Positions 49,553-60,785 of a stretch of 64,000 nt of DNA are shown here, one piece after another. The translations under genes were made by a program, and so were the position numbers. A model generated the notes under the pieces. It made no database searches, had not been told where the DNA came from, and saw nothing but the letters and a program-made list of their open reading frames with translations. The stretch spans positions 1 to 64,000 of the forward strand of contig NZ_PYSV01000005.1 of NCBI RefSeq assembly GCF_003028415.1. Direction: 5' to 3'. This stretch comes from Deinococcus arcticus. GTDB lineage: Bacteria; Deinococcota; Deinococci; Deinococcales; Deinococcaceae. Every line of letters begins with the position of its first letter. Position 1 is the first letter of the stretch.

Positions 49553-50062
49553 ATGACGCTGGTGGTGGTGACCGGCGGAGCCCGCAGCGGCAAGAGCGCC
49601 TTTGCCGAGCGCCGGGCCCTGGACAGCGGCCTGCCCGTGACCTATCTGGCGACCGCGCAGGCGTTCGACGAGGAGATGGCGGCCCGAATTGCCCGGCATC
49701 AGCGCGACCGGCCTGCAGACTGGCCCACCGTGGAAGAGCCCCTGGAGGTGGCCCGGGCACTGGCCGCCTTCCCGACGCCCGCCGCGGTGCTGGACTGCCT
49801 GAGCCTGTGGGTGAGCAACCTGATGCTGGCGGGCTGGCCCGACGAGGCGGTGCTGAGCGCTGCAGACGCCCTGCTGGCCGCTGCCCAGGCCCGGGGTGGG
49901 CTGACCGTGCTGGTCACGAACGAGGTGGGCTTTGGCATCGTGCCGGAGAATGCCCTGGCGCGGCGTTACCGCGATCTGCTGGGCTGGGTGAATCAGCGGG
50001 CAGCAGCCGCCAGTGACGAGGTGTGGCTGCTGGTGAGCGGCCGGCCGCTGCGCCTGCCGTAA
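49553..50062 (+). CDS. cobU: Adenosylcobinamide kinase / phosphate guanylyltransferase
   Basis: 169 aa. P-loop TGGARSGKSAFAERRA, then VTYLATAQAFDEEMAARIARHQRDRPADWPTVEEP (the guanylylated His in RHQRDRP) and VLDCLSLWVSNLM, LVTNEVGFGIVPENALARRYRDLLGWVNQ. Activates cobinamide in nucleotide-loop assembly. The ATG at 49553 starts directly at the P-loop domain after AAGG; 55 upstream codons were rejected. Probably one operon with cobB. Confidence 0.94.
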   Translation: MTLVVVTGGARSGKSAFAERRALDSGLPVTYLATAQAFDEEMAARIARHQRDRPADWPTVEEPLEVARALAAFPTPAAVLDCLSLWVSNLMLAGWPDEAVLSAADALLAAAQARGGLTVLVTNEVGFGIVPENALARRYRDLLGWVNQRAAAASDEVWLLVSGRPLRLP

Positions 50063-50229
50063 GGCACCTTAGCCCGCTACTTTCTGCACACTCCTTAACC
50101 ACAACACTGGCCGACCAGTCAGTGATGTTTCTCTGAGACAGACTGGTCGTATGTCATTTCATCCTGTAAAGGGGTGGAGATGGTCCTCATCTTCACCCAC
50201 ACGGGCAAAATTCGCTGGTCGCTCGCTGA
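50063..50229. other. Region between cobU and the distal array end
   Basis: No gene. GACCAGTC (50113-50120) and GACTGGTC (50141-50148) form an 8-bp inverted repeat that could stop the convergent cobU and CRISPR transcripts. Confidence 0.5.
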
Positions 50230-53200
50230 CGAAACATCCCCGCCTGCACGGGGAAAACCCCAGCGGGGTCACGGTGCGCTCGATGTTGGCCGGAACATCC
50301 CCGCCTGCACGGGGAAAACGCGGCCGAGGGCATCATCGTGGAACAGTTCGCCGGAACATCCCCGCCTGCACGGGGAAAACGACGTGACCGACCTGCACAG
50401 TGCCGCCCAGGACGGAACATCCCCGCCTGCACGGGGAAAACCGTGTCTCCGGGGTGGCCGCCGCGCTGCGCGCCGGAACATCCCCGCCTGCACGGGGAAA
50501 ACACGGTGCCCACCGTGGGTTTCAAAGAGGCGCACGGAACATCCCCGCCTGCACGGGGAAAACGATGACGTGGTGTGTTATGACGCCGGGAATAACGGAA
50601 CATCCCCGCCTGCACGGGGAAAACTCGTCATAAACGTAGCCGTCGAGTAGTTCAACCGGAACATCCCCGCCTGCACGGGGAGAACTGCTGCTGACCCTGC
50701 AGGCGGCGGGCTGTGACCGGAACATCCCCGCCTGCACGGGGAAAACTTGAGGACGTGCTGCGGGCCGTGGTGCCGGTGCGGAACATCCCCGCCTGCACGG
50801 GGAAAACGGCGACGCGCTGCACGCCATGGAGCGCGGCGACGGAACATCCCCGCCTGCACGGGGAAAACCTGTTCAACCCCACGAACGCCAGCTTCTACGA
50901 CGGAACATCCCCGCCTGCACGGGGAAAACGTGTTTACAATCACCAAGCCCAGCGGCCACGCCGGAACATCCCCGCCTGCACGGGGAAAACGCCAGCCTCG
51001 CGGAAGCAGTTGGGCATGCAGTCGGAACATCCCCGCCTGCACGGGGAAAACAAGCTCCGACAAGCGCGTTATTGACGCACAGGCGGAACATCCCCGCCTG
51101 CACGGGGAAAACGTCAATCGCGCTCTATGGCAGATCAAACAGGTCGGAACATCCCCGCCTGCACGGGGAAAACCAGGGCGAGCGCGACGCGCCCGCCCGG
51201 CCCTGCGGAACATCCCCGCCTGCACGGGGAAAACGGCATCCAGACGGGCCTGGCGCTCCAACTGGCCCGGAACATCCCCGCCTGCACGGGGAAAACAAGC
51301 TCAAGCTGAGCAGAAGCTAGCAGTGCTGCGGAACATCCCCGCCTGCACGGGGAAAACCCACCACTTCCAGGCCGGCGCGCAGGGCCAGCCGGAACATCCC
51401 CGCCTGCACGGGGAAAACGGCTTGTGCAACTCTCGCAGCGTACTCAAGGCCGGAACATCCCCGCCTGCACGGGGAAAACGATCGAGCAGCTGGTGGCCCT
51501 GTTCTGCCTCCCGGAACATCCCCGCCTGCACGGGGAAAACATAGGCGTGAGGTTCGCGCCGTCTGCTGCTGCCGGAACATCCCCGCCTGCACGGGGAAAA
51601 CAAGGCGTAGGCGCTCAGGTCCGCCTGGGGCACCGGAACATCCCCGCCTGCACGGGGAAAACCAACGCAGGCCGTAATAGTCGTATTCGCGCTCCGGAAC
51701 ATCCCCGCCTGCACGGGGAAAACAACATGCGGGCCAGCTCCGCAATCAGCACCCACGGAACATCCCCGCCTGCACGGGGAAAACGAGGCCACGAAGCGCG
51801 AGGCCATGGCCGCTTCCGGAACATCCCCGCCTGCACGGGGAAAACCATTTTCAGCCGCCTCACACCGCCTGCGCTGACGGAACATCCCCGCCTGCACGGG
51901 GAAAACGGCCTACCGGCAGTCGGCCGAGAGCCTGGAAGAGGAACATCCCCGCCTGCACGGGGAAAACCGAGGGTGGCGAGTTCATGGGCCACGGCGCACC
52001 GGAACATCCCCGCCTGCACGGGGAAAACGCCGGCATCTGGGGGCTGCTGCACCAGCACGGCGGAACATCCCCGCCTGCACGGGGAAAACCACGTTCTGCA
52101 ATAGCACGGTCCACCTCCTCACGGAACATCCCCGCCTGCACGGGGAAAACCAGGGCGGCGGCTTTTTCTGGGGAAGGTTTTACGGAACATCCCCGCCTGC
52201 ACGGGGAAAACCGCAGGGAGGCGTGGTGCAGGCTCCGGGCCTTCGGAACATCCCCGCCTGCACGGGGAAAACGGTGATGCCGTCCAGGGCCGCGCCGAGG
52301 AGTGCGGAACATCCCCGCCTGCACGGGGAAAACCAGAGTTTGCTCACATAGTCTCGCGCGCCGAACGGAACATCCCCGCCTGCACGGGGAAAACGGCACC
52401 CTCAGCCGCGCCGACGCCGACAACCTCGGAACATCCCCGCCTGCACGGGGAAAACGACGCGCCGTTTGTCGTGACCGAACAGGAGGTCGGAACATCCCCG
52501 CCTGCACGGGGAAAACGCGCCTGGGAGCACCTACATCAGCCCGGCGGACGGAACATCCCCGCCTGCACGGGGAAAACACCGCGCCAAGCTGGCCGGACCT
52601 GCTGCCCAGCGGAACATCCCCGCCTGCACGGGGAAAACACCGCGCCAAGCTGGCCGGACCTGCTGCCCAGCGGAACATCCCCGCCTGCACGGGGAAAACA
52701 CCACCGCGATCAACGTGGCGCGCTCGGCCGGCGGAACATCCCCGCCTGCACGGGGAAAACTGCACCGAGACTCCGCCTTTGGCCCAGTCTCCCGGAACAT
52801 CCCCGCCTGCACGGGGAAAACCAGGCCAGCCGGGCCCTCAAGAAGGGCGAGTGCGGAACATCCCCGCCTGCACGGGGAAAACTGGCCCTGGTAGCGGCCA
52901 GTCTCGGCATAGGTCGGAACATCCCCGCCTGCACGGGGAAAACGTTCGGTGGCGTGGTCAGCGGTCTGGTCAACGCGGAACATCCCCGCCTGCACGGGGA
53001 AAACTGCGCTGAGCGTCAGTGAGGGTCATGGGTGTCCGGAACATCCCCGCCTGCACGGGGAAAACGAGCGCTTTGGGAATCTGGCGCTCGCGCAGCGCGG
53101 AACATCCCCGCCTGCACGGGGAAAACTTGTGTTTCTCGTGTTTCAGGGTGCGGGGGTGCGGAACATCCCCGCCTGCACGGGGAAAACAGCGCATCAGACC

Positions 53201-54221
53201 ACTTCAGGGAGAGGGTCCGCGGAACATCCCCGCCTGCACGGGGAAAACCCCCCGTGGCGGGTGAGTGTTGGGGCTGGGTGCGGAACATCCCCGCCTGCAC
53301 GGGGAAAACGGCTCGGGGGCGGGCTGGGTGGGGGTCTCCACCGGAACATCCCCGCCTGCACGGGGAAAACGCAGTCTCAGCAGGCAGGCCAGGAATGGGC
53401 GGAACATCCCCGCCTGCACGGGGAAAACACGGTGTGGCCTGTGACTGGGTGCCCCTGCGCCGGAACATCCCCGCCTGCACGGGGAAAACCCCATAAGGGT
53501 AGCGAAACCCGGCATACGTTCCGGAACATCCCCGCCTGCACGGGGAAAACATATTGATGTTGATCTTTGTTGTTGCACCACCCGGAACATCCCCGCCTGC
53601 ACGGGGAAAACATGCCCGCGATATCAAAGCCGCCGAGCTGGCCCGGAACATCCCCGCCTGCACGGGGAAAACGGAGCTTGCTGAGCGCACTTCCTGGGTG
53701 GACGCGGAACATCCCCGCCTGCACGGGGAAAACATCATCGGCGGGCGGGGTCAGGATCTGTAGCACGGAACATCCCCGCCTGCACGGGGAAAACCTCCTG
53801 CGGGTCGAGCGGGCTGACGGTCAGGCCGGAACATCCCCGCCTGCACGGGGAAAACGACGCCGGGGGCTACGCCTGGGCGACCCACGGCGGAACATCCCCG
53901 CCTGCACGGGGAAAACCACCGGGTCCTGATCGACGGCGTCAAGCGCAGCGGAACATCCCCGCCTGCACGGGGAAAACCGGAGACATGATCTAACAAAGTC
54001 AGATCATGTCGGAACATCCCCGCCTGCACGGGGAAAACCGGTGCTGATTCGCCTGGGTATCGCCAAGCAACGGAACATCCCCGCCTGCACGGGGAAAACC
54101 GGGTTATCCGGCGCGTATGTTCTCCCCTGCGCGGAACATCCCCGCCTGCACGGGGAAAACCACCAGAGAAGAAGATTGACACCAAGACCGTTCGGAACAT
54201 CCCCGCCTGCACGGGGAAAAC
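50230..54221 (-). CRISPR. Type I-E CRISPR array, 66 repeats, 65 spacers
   Basis: Repeats of 29 bp in a 61-bp period. Read on the minus strand they run GTTTTCCCCGTGCAG to GGGGATGTTCCG; the GGGGATGTTCCG end matches the type I-E crRNA handle (compare GGGGATAAACCG in E. coli), so transcription is right to left with the leader next to cas2. Spacers are 32 bp except one of 33 (after the repeat at 51206) and one of 29 (after 53342). The repeat at 50230 has a substitution, as expected at the leader-distal end; that at 50657 has another, and that at 51939 lacks the first C. The spacers at 52578-52609 and 52639-52670 are identical, a spacer-repeat duplication. Confidence 0.98.
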
Positions 54222-54289
54222 ACTCTCAAACGACGCGCTGAACCCACCGTCCTGTCCCCTGAGGTCCCTTCACCCCAGGGTGATACACC
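54222..54289 (-). promoter_or_regulatory. Probable CRISPR leader
   Basis: 68 bases between the cas2 stop and the leader-proximal repeat. Short for a leader, so the functional leader or promoter may extend into the cas2 3' end. No consensus promoter was recognised. Confidence 0.45.
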
Positions 54290-54622
54290 TTACAAAGTTT
54301 CAAGCTCCTCGGAGAGGCCATGCTCCGCTTTCAGTGTGTCATACCGTGCGTCCTTGACGGCCACGAGGGCGTAGCCTTCCAGGTCCACCAGCGTGCGCCG
54401 CCCCTCGCCGTGCATGCGGATTGCAAAGCCCTGCTCATTGGCGCTGCGAAACATCTGGGTGCAGCGGCCCGCGCGGGCGTGCTGAACGGCCTTGTCCCAC
54501 AGCAGGTCGCGGACGGTGGCGCTGACGTTGCCCACATATACGCCTGTGTGGACCTCGATGAGCCACCGCGTCAGCTCGCCGCGCAGGCTGGGCGGCACCC
54601 GTTCAAGGGTCATCACGATCAT
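54290..54622 (-). CDS. cas2: CRISPR adaptation protein Cas2 (type I-E)
   Basis: 110 aa. [46 protein letters not shown] is characteristic of Cas2e. Forms the central dimer of the Cas1-Cas2 integrase that inserts new spacers. It overlaps the cas1 3' end by 20 bp and is the last gene of the cas operon, 68 bp from the array. Confidence 0.96.
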   Translation of the reverse strand: MIVMTLERVPPSLRGELTRWLIEVHTGVYVGNVSATVRDLLWDKAVQHARAGRCTQMFRSANEQGFAIRMHGEGRRTLVDLEGYALVAVKDARYDTLKAEHGLSEELETL

Positions 54623-55550
54623 GGTTGATGCCTCCCTGCACGTTCCCTTCCGGGTCCCACAGCTCGCCCACGTCGTCGTCTTCGGGGTCCGTGGCGTGGC
54701 GGTCGTCCAGCAGGGTCAGGAGGTCGTTCGCCATGCGCTCCAGCAGCCGCAGCTGCTTCATGTGGTCGCGCAGGGCCAGGCGCACGCGGCGGTCAATCTC
54801 CTCACCGCCCCGCGCCGCTTCCTGAAAGGCGACCGGCATCACGACTTCCATCTTGTAGAGGTCCGCCACGTCATAGACGAAGCTGAGCTGCTTGCCCGTA
54901 TGTACGAAGCCCAGCGCCGGACTGTACCCGCAGCTCAGGATCGCCGCGTGCGCCAGGCCATACAGGCAGGCCGTGCCGCTGCTGATGGCCTTGTTGATCG
55001 GGCTGGCCGCGTCCCAGTTGCCCCGGTTGTACTTGCGCTCCTCCCACTTGACACCGTGCGCCTTGCTGTAGCGGGCGTACAGGTCCCGCACCCGCGCCCC
55101 CTCACGCCCGCGAATCTGCTGCAGGGTGAGGTTCTCCGGCAGCCCTTCGGGAAAGCGCATGGTGTACATCTGCCGCACGATCCGCTCACGGCTGCGGGGA
55201 CTGGCCCACAGCCGGGCCTGCCGCATCAGGCGGTCGGACTTGCGAGACTCGCCCACGCCGCTGGCATACAGCCGCACGCCCTGTTCGCCCACCCACAGCA
55301 CCGAGCAGCCCGTGTCGGATAAGGCCTTCATGGCGCTGTGGCTCATGCTGGTGCCTGGCCCCAGCAGCAGCACGCCCAGGCTGGCACAGGGAATGGTGAC
55401 CATCCCTTCGGGGTGAAAGGCTCGAATGCTGCGGCCGTCCTGCTCCAGGGTGCTGTGTTCGAGGTACAGGTAGGACGTGCCGTCCCTGAACTTGGGCAAT
55501 TCGCGCAGGTTCTGTTTTTTCCAGACCACGGCCTGGCTCTGGTCCGTCAT
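54603..55550 (-). CDS. cas1: CRISPR integrase Cas1 (type I-E)
   Basis: 315 aa. Metal ligands of the integrase site are visible as Glu150 (RGREGARVR), His217 (GFVHTGKQ) and Asp230 (SFVYDVAD). Other family segments: [49 protein letters not shown]. Starts 3 bp after the cas6e stop. Complete, so spacer acquisition is expected to work. Confidence 0.97.
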   Translation of the reverse strand: MTDQSQAVVWKKQNLRELPKFRDGTSYLYLEHSTLEQDGRSIRAFHPEGMVTIPCASLGVLLLGPGTSMSHSAMKALSDTGCSVLWVGEQGVRLYASGVGESRKSDRLMRQARLWASPRSRERIVRQMYTMRFPEGLPENLTLQQIRGREGARVRDLYARYSKAHGVKWEERKYNRGNWDAASPINKAISSGTACLYGLAHAAILSCGYSPALGFVHTGKQLSFVYDVADLYKMEVVMPVAFQEAARGGEEIDRRVRLALRDHMKQLRLLERMANDLLTLLDDRHATDPEDDDVGELWDPEGNVQGGINHDRDDP

Positions 55551-55553
55551 GGC

Positions 55554-56201
55554 TTACCCCCGCGCGAGGCTCAGCAGGCCAAAACCCAGCGATTTGGCCT
55601 TGCCGATGCCCCCCTGAACGGTCTGGGCGAGTTGATCAGCGTTCTCCACCGCCAGCAGGCCCTCGAAGGTCACGGCGAAGAGGGTCATCGGTGCCCCGCC
55701 CCGCGCCTTGTACAGGCGGACATTGCCGCTCTGCACGATGTCCGCCCCCAGGACCGTGAAGCCGCCGCGTTCGCCCTGACGGTCCAGCCATTCGAGTTGC
55801 TCCCTCGCGCCGCGTAGGGCCTCACGTTTGGTACGGGGGTCCGCCGCGCGGTCCTGGCCGTTGCGGTAACGGCTGACGGTCACGTTGGCCCGCAACCGGA
55901 ACAGCAGGCGGTCCCCTTCACGCAGGCCCGAGAGGTTCAGGGGTCTGACCTCTACCCCCCGGAAATAGCCCGGCCACCGGTCTTCCAGGGCCGGCCAGTC
56001 GGGGCAGGTCACGCTCTGGACCAGCAGGCCCTTGCTGTCGTCGTTGCGCCACAGCAGGCGCTCGCCGTCGGGGAGGGGGCCACCTGCCTCGCCCGCACCT
56101 GGAAAGGCCCAGCGAATCGACTGGTGCAGGGCGTAGGGGCTCCGTAAGTCCTGGTTGGCCTGACGGTTTCCCTCGCTCAGAAACAGGCGCGAGAGGTACA
56201 T
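55554..56201 (-). CDS. cas6e: crRNA-processing endonuclease Cas6e
   Basis: 215 aa RAMP protein. N-terminal [34 protein letters not shown] contains the likely catalytic His26, and the C-terminal Gly-rich loop is GGIGKAKSLGFGLLSLA. Cuts the repeat hairpin of the pre-crRNA and stays on the crRNA. Its ATG overlaps the cas5e stop (TGATG); 15 upstream codons belong to the overlapping cas5e region. Confidence 0.96.
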   Translation of the reverse strand: MYLSRLFLSEGNRQANQDLRSPYALHQSIRWAFPGAGEAGGPLPDGERLLWRNDDSKGLLVQSVTCPDWPALEDRWPGYFRGVEVRPLNLSGLREGDRLLFRLRANVTVSRYRNGQDRAADPRTKREALRGAREQLEWLDRQGERGGFTVLGADIVQSGNVRLYKARGGAPMTLFAVTFEGLLAVENADQLAQTVQGGIGKAKSLGFGLLSLARG

Positions 56202-56872
56202 CAGCCCACCTCCGGCAACGCGACGGGCGCTTCGCTGAACATCCACACGTCCCGCAGGGCGTAGCGGCGCTCGGCGAAGGGCGCGGTGGGGTCGTCGCGG
56301 CGCAGGCCGGGCGAGAGGCGGCGCGTGTCGCCCGGCACCGCGTCCCGGTCGACCACGAAGCGGTAGGGGGCGCTGAGGTCATCCCGCTCGCCGCGCAGGC
56401 TGGGGGCCGAGCGCAGCACGTCCAGCAGTGCGCCGTCCCGCACGCCGCCGCCTTGCCAGAGGGCCTCGGCGGGCGGAAAGCTCCTCCGGCCCAGGCACAG
56501 GGGCCAGTACGGGTTTCGCAGGGCAGCGTCCACGGCTTCGAGCAGGGGGCGTTCCCCCTCCAGCGCGGCCCAGAAGGCAGCGTCCGCGAGGTAGGCGCGG
56601 CGGGTCACGCTGGTGCTCGTCTTGCGCTCGCCGGGAAAGAGTTGCGCGGTGTGGTAGTCGGTCCTCACCACCCCTTCCCGGTCCACCCGCACCCCGAAGC
56701 GCAGGGCGGCGAGGTGGTCTATCGGCTCGGCCCGGTCAATGCCCAGGGCCGCCGCGCAGAGGCCCAGCACGCCGCTTTTGCTCGGCTCGGCCTCGGTGTC
56801 GCGGTCGTCGAACTGGCTGCGGGTGCCCCACGCCTGCATCGGCCCCACCAGCCGGATGAGCAAGGTCGCCAC
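56201..56872 (-). CDS. cas5e: Cascade subunit Cas5e
   Basis: 223 aa. [46 protein letters not shown] is the Cas5 signature; binds the crRNA 5' handle. [33 protein letters not shown] and [12 protein letters not shown] follow the type I-E pattern. Starts 3 bp after the cas7e stop. Confidence 0.96.
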   Translation of the reverse strand: MATLLIRLVGPMQAWGTRSQFDDRDTEAEPSKSGVLGLCAAALGIDRAEPIDHLAALRFGVRVDREGVVRTDYHTAQLFPGERKTSTSVTRRAYLADAAFWAALEGERPLLEAVDAALRNPYWPLCLGRRSFPPAEALWQGGGVRDGALLDVLRSAPSLRGERDDLSAPYRFVVDRDAVPGDTRRLSPGLRRDDPTAPFAERRYALRDVWMFSEAPVALPEVG

Positions 56873-56875
56873 GTC

Positions 56876-58044
<1,169 letters not shown>

Positions 58045-58048
<4 letters not shown>

Positions 58049-58659
58049 GCTTGGGCCTCCGGGGTGGGGGTGGAGTCGGGGGTATCTTCGGCCTCGGTCT
58101 TCTGGCGGGGCGGCAGAGCAGCGCGGTAGAAGTCGTTGGCCCAGCGGCGGCGCACTTCTTCTCCCCAGCCGTCCACACTCCAGCCGCTCACGTCGCGCAG
58201 AAGCTGCGCCCAGTCGGGCTTCACGTCGCTGCCCTTCAGCAGGGCCACGGCCTGCCGCAGCTGGTAGGGCAGGGCCTCCTCGTCGGCGTCCAGCAGCGCC
58301 AGGAAGCGCTTCTCGGTGCTGGGGCGCTCCTGTTGCTCGCGGTAGAGGGTACCCAGCAGCCAGCCCAGGGATTTGCCTTCACGGGCAGCGCGGTCTGCGG
58401 CTTCTTCCTCCGTCTCGTCGTCGTGGGGGCGCTCGATCAAGGCGTATAGGGCCGCCACCAGAAACTGCATCCGGCGGTTGCCCCGCTCCAGCCCCGAAAG
58501 GAAGATGTACCGCTGGAGCCACTGCCCGCTGTCGCCGGGCTGATCGTCGGCCAGCGTGCGGCGCAGCTCGGCGAGGGGGCCGCGTTCCAGTCGGCCCAGG
58601 CGGGCGAAGAACTCGCGCTCCAGGGTGAGGGGGTCAGGGGGCAGTTGGGACGCGGTCAC
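58045..58659 (-). CDS. cse2: Cascade small subunit Cse2 (Cas11e)
   Basis: 204 aa, all-helical. [19 protein letters not shown] and [50 protein letters not shown] are typical Cse2/CasB segments. GTG start, overlapping the cas8e 3' end by 26 bp. Stabilises the displaced strand in the R-loop. Confidence 0.95.
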
Positions 58660-60364
58660 GGGGTTCCTCCGGTGGGGGGGCGAGGTCTTTCAGGGCCGAG
58701 GCGAGCAGGCCGCCCGCGAGGCTGGCCGCCCGCAGCGCGGCTGCGCCCTCGCCCACGCCCTGACAGGCGAATGCCCAGGCGTTCCAGGCGGTGCGGGTGA
58801 GGGTACGCCGCCACTCCGCTGCGGCCTCGGTGGGCGAGTCGTCCAGCGCGGCGAGGTACTGCCGGAACGGCGCTTCCAGCCGCGCCCAGAACGTCGCCTC
58901 GGCGGGAAGCTGGTCCATCAGCCTGTTTACGTCGTCCTTGTGCGGCTCGCGCTCACCGCCGCGCGCGAGGGTTTCCGTTACGAGGCGGCGAATGGCCTGC
59001 TTCAGGCCACCGCCCGCATGCTTGGCCGCTTCCAGGGCAGTGAAGACCTCGTCGGTAAAGCGCTGCGGGTCCTCGACGAAGGCGTGGGGCAGGGTGTAAC
59101 CCTCCTGCCGGTACGAGTAAACTTTCGTGCCGTCTTTACTGATGAGCTGCCCGAACACACTTACCGGGATAACGGGTTGCGCGTATGCGTAACGGCTAGC
59201 TGAGGCGTCATCCAAGGCGTCGAGGTCGAAGCTGCCACCGATACCACTACTTCTGCCCTGTTCCTCCAGCGCTCTCAGCACCTCGCGGGCATGGTAGACG
59301 CTGGCGGGAGGCGTGCCCTTCACGCGAATGACCTGACCCGCCGCCTTGCCCTTCTCTACAACTTCCCGTTGGTTTTGCGGCTCGGGCAGTAACGCCAGTA
59401 CGTCGCGCCAGAACAGTTGCTCCCGGCGCAATTTCTGCGGAAAGGGCAAAGGTTTCTTCGGATTACGGCTTGGCACCGTTGCCACCATCGGGTCCACCGT
59501 CTTGCCCGTTTCCTCCAGCGTGTTCTTGAATGGGATGCCTGCCGCGAAGCCGATGAACCGGACAGTGGCGTCCTCCTCGGGGATCAGACGCACCGAGCGG
59601 CTGACCCAGGAGTAATGGTCGGTCAGGCCCCGGACCACGCACGAGAGGTCCGCGCCCCCCTCATACAGCTTCTGTACCGTTCCGGCGCTCAGTGGCGGCT
59701 GCTCCCAGGCGGGCGCGTCATCGCCGGCAACGTAGGGCACCAGATTGAGGCACAGCGTCTCGTGCAGCGTGCGCCCCTGCGGCAGCGTGAGTGCGGATTC
59801 CGCAACTGGAGCATCCTCAGCTCTAAAAGCAAAACGCCTAATTAGTCCCTCAAGCGCGAAGGTCTGATGCTCCAGCAAGCGCCGCGCAGCCTCGGCAGGG
59901 GAGATGGCGTCGTTCCGCTCGCCGCCGGGCCGCCCTGCCGGATTGAACAGCGCCGTGGTGTTCGCGCTGCCCACCTCAGTGCCCAGGCGCGTCCAGTGGC
60001 TCAGGTATTTGCCGCCGTCCAGTTCAGGCGTCAGGTCCGCCACCTGCATGAAGGGCTGCGTCTCGTGGAACAGATCGAAGCGGTCCGCGTGGGTGTCTAG
60101 ATATGCCTGAATGGCCTCATAGGGGAAACTACTGCTGTACCACTCTGCGGCCTGCGCCGCGTCCTTTGGGCCTCGCAGCGCCCGGTGAAGCACGGCCAGA
60201 CACAGGCGATATAGAGCCACCGTTACCAGCGGCGAGGGGTCATCTATGCGCTCGAACGTCCGGGCCTGCATCAGCGCCTCGTGTAGGCCCACGAACCGGA
60301 CCGCGCCGCCTTCCAGCGGACGAACGGGAATCCAGCCCTCGTCAAGAAGCGAAAAGCCAGCCAA
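58634..60364 (-). CDS. cas8e: Cascade large subunit Cas8e (Cse1)
   Basis: 576 aa. FSLLDEGWIPVRPLEGGAVRFVGLHEAL begins the Cse1 domain; FDLFHETQPFMQVADL, NTTALFNPAG and LETLCLNLVPYVAGDDAPAWEQPP-like segments continue the family pattern, and a four-helix bundle closes the protein. Recognises the PAM and recruits Cas3. The start is TTG, supported by AAAGGAGGTG 5 bases upstream; no in-frame ATG lies near. First gene of the Cascade-adaptation operon. Confidence 0.95.
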   Translation of the reverse strand: MAGFSLLDEGWIPVRPLEGGAVRFVGLHEALMQARTFERIDDPSPLVTVALYRLCLAVLHRALRGPKDAAQAAEWYSSSFPYEAIQAYLDTHADRFDLFHETQPFMQVADLTPELDGGKYLSHWTRLGTEVGSANTTALFNPAGRPGGERNDAISPAEAARRLLEHQTFALEGLIRRFAFRAEDAPVAESALTLPQGRTLHETLCLNLVPYVAGDDAPAWEQPPLSAGTVQKLYEGGADLSCVVRGLTDHYSWVSRSVRLIPEEDATVRFIGFAAGIPFKNTLEETGKTVDPMVATVPSRNPKKPLPFPQKLRREQLFWRDVLALLPEPQNQREVVEKGKAAGQVIRVKGTPPASVYHAREVLRALEEQGRSSGIGGSFDLDALDDASASRYAYAQPVIPVSVFGQLISKDGTKVYSYRQEGYTLPHAFVEDPQRFTDEVFTALEAAKHAGGGLKQAIRRLVTETLARGGEREPHKDDVNRLMDQLPAEATFWARLEAPFRQYLAALDDSPTEAAAEWRRTLTRTAWNAWAFACQGVGEGAAALRAASLAGGLLASALKDLAPPPEEPRDRVPTAP

Positions 60365-60533
60365 GGTTGCACCTCCTTTGGGAAGTGTGAAGGAGGGGTG
60401 TCGCCGGGTTGTCGCAGAGAAGAAGAGCCTCCTGTTACGAGAAGGAAAGCTGAGTCCATTGGCTTCACCTCTCTGCGAGCAAGTTGCTTTTCAGGATGAG
60501 TTGCCCAGCTAACATCTTAGCTAAGGAGGAGCC
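60365..60533. other. Divergent promoter region of the cas operon and TA pair
   Basis: 169 bases serving cas8e leftward and the antitoxin rightward. Contains a palindrome at 60507-60522. TAACAT at 60510-60515 is a possible -10 for the antitoxin with TTTTCA (60488-60493) as a weak -35. Confidence 0.45.
60507..60522. promoter_or_regulatory. Palindrome AGCTAA-CATC-TTAGCT, candidate TA operator
   Basis: Perfect 6-bp arms, overlapping the putative -10 and touching the antitoxin ribosome site (AAGGAGG at 60523-60529). Phd-type antitoxins usually repress their own promoter through such a site. Confidence 0.6.
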
Positions 60534-60785
60534 ATGACCGTCTTTAACATGCACGACGCCAAAACGCAGCTCAGCAAACTGGTAGACGCCGCCGAGCGTG
60601 GGGAAACCGTGGTGATCGCACGGAACGGGAAACCTGCTGTCCAGTTGACGGCCGTGGGCGGGGCAGGGCGTCAATGGTCCCCAGAGGCACTGTCCTTCTT
60701 CACTTCTCCGCCTGCCCCCGAACTGGCTGACTTCGAGATTCCTGGCGACGACCTGCGGCCCCTGCCCGAGCGGGACCTCTTCTGA
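60534..60785 (+). CDS. Phd/YefM-family antitoxin
   Basis: 83 aa. MTVFNMHDAKTQLSKLVDAAERGETVVIARNGKPAVQLTAV is the Phd/YefM DNA-binding domain; the C-terminal half (SFFTSPPAPELADFEIPGDDLRPLPERDLF) is the toxin-binding tail with the usual final Leu-Phe. Strong ribosome site AAGGAGG 4 bases before the ATG. Its stop overlaps the proposed toxin start. Confidence 0.93.
   Translation: MTVFNMHDAKTQLSKLVDAAERGETVVIARNGKPAVQLTAVGGAGRQWSPEALSFFTSPPAPELADFEIPGDDLRPLPERDLF

Noticed and set aside
50230..54221. Plus-strand reading of the I-E array with a leader at 50.1 kb
   Set aside because: The GGGGATGTTCCG handle lies on the minus strand, the degenerate repeat is at the left end, and cas1-cas2 adjoin the right end.
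50174..54241. Open frames across the array encoding repeated NIPACTGK or FSPCRRGCS units
   Set aside because: They arise from the 29-bp repeat being free of stops in several frames; the 61-bp period changes frame every unit and no ribosome sites exist.
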